NCBI GenBank assembly: GCA_947629235.1
Contig: CANRCX010000011.1
Location: 1 to 45,473 of the forward strand
DNA length: 45,473 nucleotides
Source: an uncultured Bacilli bacterium
GTDB lineage: Bacteria > Bacillota_I > Bacilli_A > RF39 > UBA660
Reading direction: 5' to 3'
Shown piece after piece: positions 41,678 to 45,473 of the stretch. The first letter of the stretch is position 1. Every line of letters starts with the position of its first letter. The notes beneath the pieces were generated by a model that worked only from the letters and a program-made list of their open reading frames with translations, was not told the DNA's origin and ran no database searches. A program made the position numbers and the translations under genes.

Positions 41678-42608
41678 TTTCAACATCATCTAGATTCTTT
41701 TCAAATAATTTATCAATATTTTTTGTTGGCAATAACATATAGTTATCTTTATTTATTTTAATTTCAAATTTTTTAGATTCATGTTTTAATTCATCACCAT
41801 CAATACACCAAGAAGGTGGAATTTCATCAAATTCAAGTTTAATTTTATCTGTTTTGAAATATGTAAACCCTGGAATATTATTCATTTCTCTTCTTTTTAA
41901 ATAATATACAGCTTTTATAATATCCATTTTATTTTTAATATCACACATTAAAACTTCAAACTTATTATCATCAAGCTTAACATCATCATAGATATTATTT
42001 ACTCCACCAACTCTATTACTATTAGTTATAAATATAAATGAAAATTTATTTTCGTATTTTACGCCATCAACTTCATATTTAACATTATAAAATTGTAGAT
42101 TTTGTTTTAATTGTTGGATTCCATATATAACATATGCTAGTTTTCCATATTTCTCTTTTAACTTTCTAGGTGTAGCATAAGATATATCAACATATGCTCC
42201 CATACATGCAACATATACAAAAGGATTATTATTTATTAGACACACATCAATATTTTTTTCTGTTCCATTAAGAAGCATTGCTATATTATTTATTGTATTA
42301 CTACTCATTCCATACATATGAGCTACATCATTTACACTTCCAAGTGGTAAATGTCCAAGTAATATTGGTTTATGTCTTTCAATATTACCAGATATTACTT
42401 CATTTAAAGTTCCATCTCCACCTGCACATAATAGCAAATCAACATCTTTTAACTTTTTAGTTAATTCTTTAGCATGTCCTTTATACTCTGTATAAATTAT
42501 TTCTGTATCATATCCATAATTTTCTAATATTTTATATATTTTTTTTACATCATTTCTATTTGTTAATTTTCCACTATTCGGATTGTAAATAACTACGCAT
42601 CTCTTCAT
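41664..42608 (-). CDS. YegS/DagK-family lipid kinase
   Basis: The 314-aa protein has the diacylglycerol kinase catalytic fold: CVVIYNPNSGK (residues ~4-14), LLLCAGGDGTLNEVISG with the nucleotide-binding GGDGT (63-67), and HLPLGSVNDVAHMYG. A C-terminal beta domain has WCIDGDELKHES with the conserved IDG-E. Such enzymes phosphorylate diacylglycerol or related lipids; Gram-positive DgkB recycles diacylglycerol from lipoteichoic acid synthesis. Usual NDFAR is NDVAH here. AGAGGGATAAG precedes the ATG. It is a single gene with its own terminator. Confidence 0.92.
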   Translation of the reverse strand: MKRCVVIYNPNSGKLTNRNDVKKIYKILENYGYDTEIIYTEYKGHAKELTKKLKDVDLLLCAGGDGTLNEVISGNIERHKPILLGHLPLGSVNDVAHMYGMSSNTINNIAMLLNGTEKNIDVCLINNNPFVYVACMGAYVDISYATPRKLKEKYGKLAYVIYGIQQLKQNLQFYNVKYEVDGVKYENKFSFIFITNSNRVGGVNNIYDDVKLDDNKFEVLMCDIKNKMDIIKAVYYLKRREMNNIPGFTYFKTDKIKLEFDEIPPSWCIDGDELKHESKKFEIKINKDNYMLLPTKNIDKLFEKNLDDVESSNN

Positions 42609-42689
42609 AACTTATCCCTCTATTAAATATATTATATCATTTATAAAAATAGTTGTAAATTTTTAATTTTTTCTAATTGTATGATAAAT

Positions 42690-42728
42690 AAAATTTTTAA
42701 ATTATTGTAAAAACAATTTAAAAATTTT
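42690..42728. repeat. Perfect 14-bp inverted repeat in a divergent gap
   Basis: AAAATTTTTAAATT (42690-42703) and AATTTAAAAATTTT (42715-42728) are exact inverted copies with an 11-base loop. The 217-base gap separates the divergent lipid kinase and YbaK genes, where no terminator is needed. It is A/T only, so some chance matching is expected. Confidence 0.45.
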
Positions 42729-42825
42729 GCCTTTAGATTATCTATTTATATCAAACTTTTTTATATAGAAAGCTATAAATAATACACAGAATTATGATAT
42801 AATGATTCATAAAGGAAGTGAAAAT

Positions 42826-43290
42826 ATGGCTATAGAAAAAGTAAAAGAATATTTTAAAAAATATAATATGGATAATAAAATAATTGAATTTGACGTTAGT
42901 AGTGCTACTGTTGAGCTTGCAGCTAAAGCACTAAACACAGAAGAGCAAAGAATTGCTAAATCTTTATCTTTTAGATTAAAAGATAGAATAATTTTAATTG
43001 TTTTAGCAGGAGATGCGAAAATTAGTAATTCCAAATATAAATCTTTCTTTCATGAAAAGGCACATATGTTATCTTTTGATGAAGTAAATGAATTTGTAGG
43101 ACATCCTGTAGGTGGAGTATGTCCATTTGCAATTAATGATGGTATAGATGTTTATTTAGATGAATCATTAAAAAGATTTGAAACTGTATTTCCAGCTTGT
43201 GGAAGTACTAATTCTGCAATTGAACTTACAATAAAAGAATTAGAAAAATATTCAAATTATAAAGAATGGATAGATATTTCAACATATTAA
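42826..43290 (+). CDS. YbaK/EbsC-family aminoacyl-tRNA deacylase
   Basis: The 154-aa protein has the YbaK/ProX editing-domain pattern. RIAKSLSFRLKDRIILIVLAGDAKIS carries the conserved catalytic Lys (~46), followed by KAHMLSFDEVNEFVGHPVGGVCPFAI with the family GHPVGGV-PF motif, and FPACGSTNSAIELT near the end. Such enzymes hydrolyse mischarged tRNAs (for example Cys-tRNAPro or Ala-tRNAPro). The ATG at 42826 follows AAAGGAAGTGA; an in-frame ATG at 42802 lies in the -10 region (TATAAT at 42798-42803) and cannot be used. Single gene, converging with the lipoprotein gene. Confidence 0.93.
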   Translation: MAIEKVKEYFKKYNMDNKIIEFDVSSATVELAAKALNTEEQRIAKSLSFRLKDRIILIVLAGDAKISNSKYKSFFHEKAHMLSFDEVNEFVGHPVGGVCPFAINDGIDVYLDESLKRFETVFPACGSTNSAIELTIKELEKYSNYKEWIDISTY

Positions 43291-43340
43291 AAAAGCAATT
43301 ATAGAGTGTAATAAATTAGTACAACTCATTAATTGCTTTT
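43291..43340. terminator. Bidirectional terminator between ybaK and the lipoprotein gene
   Basis: AAAAGCAATTA (43291-43301) pairs with TAATTGCTTTT (43330-43340), starting right after the ybaK stop and touching the lipoprotein stop. The 28-base loop contains an inner GAGT...ACTC pairing. Confidence 0.65.
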
Positions 43341-44544
43341 AATTTTGCAAATTTTTATTATCATTAAGCTCAATAGCATTGGGAACTTCAACAACAGTTT
43401 CATTATGTGGAACTTCTTTTACTTCTTCTACATATTCATTATTTTTAGTAACAAACATTGCTTGTTTTTGAACAATATTTACTTGCTTTTGAGTTTCTTC
43501 ACTTGGAAGAACAATTTCCAAACTATTATTACTTGGAAGTGGACCTTGAACATCTAGATTTTGCTGTAACATAGTATTTTGATTATCTATTTGTGGTGTA
43601 GTCATTGGGTTTGGTGTTAAATTTTGATTTTGGATACTATTTTGTGTATTCATATTATTCATACTATTCATATTATTTACATTATTCATAATACTTGGAT
43701 CATAATCTGTATGAATTAATGTATCCTTTTGAGATTTCTTATTTTTAATAATAATTATAACTACTATAATTAAAATGATTATTGCAACTATAGAACCACC
43801 TAATATTAATATATTAGTTATATTTAATAAACTAAATGAAAAATTAATATCAGATTCACCAGCTATTAAATCCCATGTAAGAGTTTTTCCATCATCACTT
43901 ACTTTAGTTGCATTATTTGATATAGCTTTGCTTGGTAAAATTAATTTATAATTAAATTCCATTTCATTTGCTAAACTAATAAGATCATTTATATTTTCTT
44001 CATCAGTATCAGTTTCTTCAACATTAACATCTTCATCATTTATATCAGTATTTGTTGAATCATTATTATTTGATGAATCAATATTAGCAGTATCATTTTC
44101 AGATTCATCAATATCAATTGTATTATCATTTGTATATTCATCAGTATCTACAGAATATTTAAATGTAGCAGTATATGTATTTTTCAAGAATCCTTTTTCT
44201 AATTTAAACATAACTTTATCATCAATTTGTCCTTCTAATATATCACTAATAACAAAGGTAGCTCCATCACTATTAGAATATTTATCAATATTATCATATT
44301 TTTTTGTAAATTTGTATCCTGAATAACCTTCAATTTTTGCTTCAGAAATAGTGAATCCAGCATTTTCATATGATTCTCTATCAAAAGCTTCTGTCATACC
44401 TTCTTTAAGATCATCAGCTATTAAAATTTCACTTTCAAAAGTCATGCTTTTATCATTTTTAATAGTCATAGTATTATAATTTTTAATACAACCACTTAAC
44501 ATTAATAAGCAACTCATTAATATTATATATTTTAATTTTTTCAT
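43339..44544 (-). CDS. LppM-like membrane lipoprotein with Asn/Met-rich tail
   Basis: The 401-aa protein begins with a lipoprotein signal ending LSGC (Cys19 is lipidated). Residues 20-235 are extracellular, with the LppM/DUF3153 features MTIKNDKSMTFESEI, an Asp/Asn/Thr-rich acidic linker (~140-190), and NYKLILPSKAISNNATKVSDDGKTLTWDL. One membrane helix follows (~243-268). The cytoplasmic tail is low-complexity, with repeated NNMNSMNNMNTQN-like units and Gln/Pro. It is therefore held at both ends in the membrane. The function is unknown. The start follows AGAGGTGCA, and an extended -10 promoter lies upstream with palindromes. Confidence 0.82.
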   Translation of the reverse strand: MKKLKYIILMSCLLMLSGCIKNYNTMTIKNDKSMTFESEILIADDLKEGMTEAFDRESYENAGFTISEAKIEGYSGYKFTKKYDNIDKYSNSDGATFVISDILEGQIDDKVMFKLEKGFLKNTYTATFKYSVDTDEYTNDNTIDIDESENDTANIDSSNNNDSTNTDINDEDVNVEETDTDEENINDLISLANEMEFNYKLILPSKAISNNATKVSDDGKTLTWDLIAGESDINFSFSLLNITNILILGGSIVAIIILIIVVIIIIKNKKSQKDTLIHTDYDPSIMNNVNNMNSMNNMNTQNSIQNQNLTPNPMTTPQIDNQNTMLQQNLDVQGPLPSNNSLEIVLPSEETQKQVNIVQKQAMFVTKNNEYVEEVKEVPHNETVVEVPNAIELNDNKNLQN

Positions 44545-44571
44545 ACTGCACCTCTTTTATTTTTCTAATTA

Positions 44572-44635
44572 AGTATACCACAAATTATTTAAAATAAAAA
44601 GATATCTACGCGATATCTATGTAAATATTATTTAC
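44572..44635 (-). promoter_or_regulatory. Promoter with tandem palindromes before the lipoprotein gene
   Basis: On the minus strand an extended -10, TGGTATACT (TATACT at 44577-44572), lacks a good -35. Upstream are AGATATC-TACGC-GATATCT (44600-44618) and the 15-base palindrome GTAAATATTATTTAC (44621-44635). A regulator-dependent promoter is plausible. Confidence 0.4.
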
Positions 44636-44672
44636 AATTTTTACACTTTTAAAGTATATTTTTAAAATACAA

Positions 44673-45353
44673 TTATTTATACTTTAATTTTTTTAAATAA
44701 TTCTTTTTTTCTTCACACAATCTATAGCTTTCTATTGCTTTTTGAATTGCTTTATTATGTATAAATTTATTTAATTTTCTTGTTTCAAATATTGATATGG
44801 TTTCATCCCATTGTTTTATAAGGGCAAAACTAAAATACCAAGATATTGCCATTTCGACATAATAATCATTATTTTTGACATTTAAAACTAAATTATTTAT
44901 TTCACTATTAAATTCATCATCCAAGTAAAAGTTTAATAATGTAACTATAGAAAATCTAATTTTATATTTTTCATTACTTTTTATCCATATTTTTAAATGT
45001 TTATATACTTTTTTTAAATCAGTTTTAAAAATTTTAGGTTTTATTACATCACAAACTTCCCAATTATCTACATATGAAAGAAAGCTATTTAATTTAATAA
45101 GTACATCATTTAAATCCTGATTATTAGATATTAAAATTCCATGCAATATGTTTTCCTCTAAATATTTATGTGGCAATTCGTTCATAAATAAAGAATATTT
45201 ATCATCTTTAATGAATTCACTTGCAATTTTTCTTATATAAGGAATTTTTACTCCGATTATAGTATTTTTATCAACATTTGGTAATAATTTTGAGTTAAAC
45301 TCTTTAAATTTTAAATCTTGATATTTAAACAAATTATCAACAATTTTTTTCAT
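44673..45353 (-). CDS. AlkD-like DNA alkylation repair protein
   Basis: The 226-aa protein is made of HEAT-like helical repeats and matches the AlkC/AlkD family: FNSKLLPNVDKNTIIGVKIPYIRKIASEF (residues ~18-46), YLEENILHGILIS, YVDNWEVCDVIKPK and YYVEMAISWYFSFALI. In AlkD the Trp and Asp of VDNWEVCD and the Trp of the later repeat surround the flipped-out lesion. These glycosylases remove positively charged alkylated bases such as 3-methyladenine. The ATG follows TTGGTGAT. It is separate from the repair island at 6.8-14 kb. It lies beside a possible mobile-element end. Confidence 0.9.
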   Translation of the reverse strand: MKKIVDNLFKYQDLKFKEFNSKLLPNVDKNTIIGVKIPYIRKIASEFIKDDKYSLFMNELPHKYLEENILHGILISNNQDLNDVLIKLNSFLSYVDNWEVCDVIKPKIFKTDLKKVYKHLKIWIKSNEKYKIRFSIVTLLNFYLDDEFNSEINNLVLNVKNNDYYVEMAISWYFSFALIKQWDETISIFETRKLNKFIHNKAIQKAIESYRLCEEKKNYLKKLKYK

Positions 45354-45405
45354 GAATTAATCACCAAATTTATTTTAACATTAAATAAATATTAAAAAAA
45401 TAAAT

Positions 45406-45473
45406 AACCACGTCTAAAGGCGTGGTTTTCACATGGCCTATAAGGCCCTAACACCTACATACCCACAAATGAA
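45406..45473. mobile_element. Possible end of an IS200/IS605-type element (cut by window)
   Basis: After 50 bases of nearly pure A/T, the DNA changes to GC-richer sequence with two hairpins. AACCACGTC-TAAA-GGCGTGGTT (45406-45427, 9 bp with one G-T) and GGCC-TATAA-GGCC (45435-45447) are followed by unstructured TAACACCTACATACCCAC. Subterminal hairpins and such C-rich ends are typical of IS200/IS605 and TnpB-type elements. No transposase is visible because the window ends. A terminator or RNA element is also possible. Confidence 0.4.

Noticed and set aside
1-45473. CRISPR array
   Set aside because: No series of equal-length repeats with regular spacers was found, and there are no cas genes.
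1-45473. Mycoplasma-type genetic code with TGA as Trp
   Set aside because: Trp is encoded by TGG in all genes checked, and the HD gene ends in TGA at 27003-27005.

Overview
The window is about three quarters A+T. Genes are densely packed, use mostly A/T-ending codons, end mostly in TAA (one clear TGA stop at 27003-27005, so the code is the standard bacterial one), and have AGGAG or GGTGAT ribosome sites. The gene content is that of a low-GC Gram-positive Bacillota: a meso-DAP type MurE, a soj-spo0J-DUF951-ychF block as near the Bacillus origin, CotJ and CotF-type spore coat proteins, SipW/TasA secretion, HrcA/CIRCE control and phosphoketolase. I infer an uncultured, small-genome, wall-bearing and probably spore-forming member of the Bacilli, possibly gut-associated. 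The lineage cannot be proved from this window.

Layout, left to right. 1-3.2 kb: two unrecognised proteins, a small HTH regulator and a sirtuin. 3.3-6.0 kb: a secreted-fibre locus (TasA-like protein, SipW-type signal peptidase, DUF5305 protein). 6.1-14.0 kb: an MBL hydrolase, then a DNA-repair island: hypoxanthine-type DNA glycosylase; a radical SAM and DUF4130 repair pair; a divergent GroEL-like chaperonin overlapping that pair; a Rieske flavoprotein; and, convergent to these, ATP-dependent DNA ligase and Ku. 14.2-19 kb: CPBP protease, small membrane protein, MscL, EamA transporter, MurE. 19-22 kb: a structured 301-base gap, phosphoketolase, TsaE. 22.3-23.3 kb: a CotJA/CotJB-like fusion and CotJC. 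23.3-26.2 kb: ABC exporter and a single-domain Clp-type AAA+ protein. 26.2-27.2 kb: tRNA-Asn, HD hydrolase and a free-standing small RNA candidate. 27.3-32 kb: FeoAB, a conserved unknown, a DUF1700-like membrane protein and two CotF-like coat proteins. 32-32.5 kb: Hsp20 with a CIRCE operator. 32.5-37 kb: the soj/spo0J/DUF951/AbgT/YchF operon. 37-42.6 kb: M3-like metallopeptidase, FAD oxidoreductase, stand-alone acyltransferase, Ca/cation antiporter, lipid kinase. 42.8-45.4 kb: YbaK deacylase, LppM-like lipoprotein, AlkD-like repair protein. The right edge carries a GC-rich hairpin that resembles an IS200/IS605 end.

The genes suggest a heterofermentative, iron-scavenging spore former with much DNA-repair capacity. 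The most unusual items are the chaperonin-like gene translationally coupled to the radical SAM repair pair, the small RNA at 27063-27180, the CotJA/CotJB fusion, and the SipW gene whose start is missing. Several convergent gene pairs share a terminator stem that lies inside the last codons of both genes. All functions are assigned from motifs read by eye; no database search was possible.
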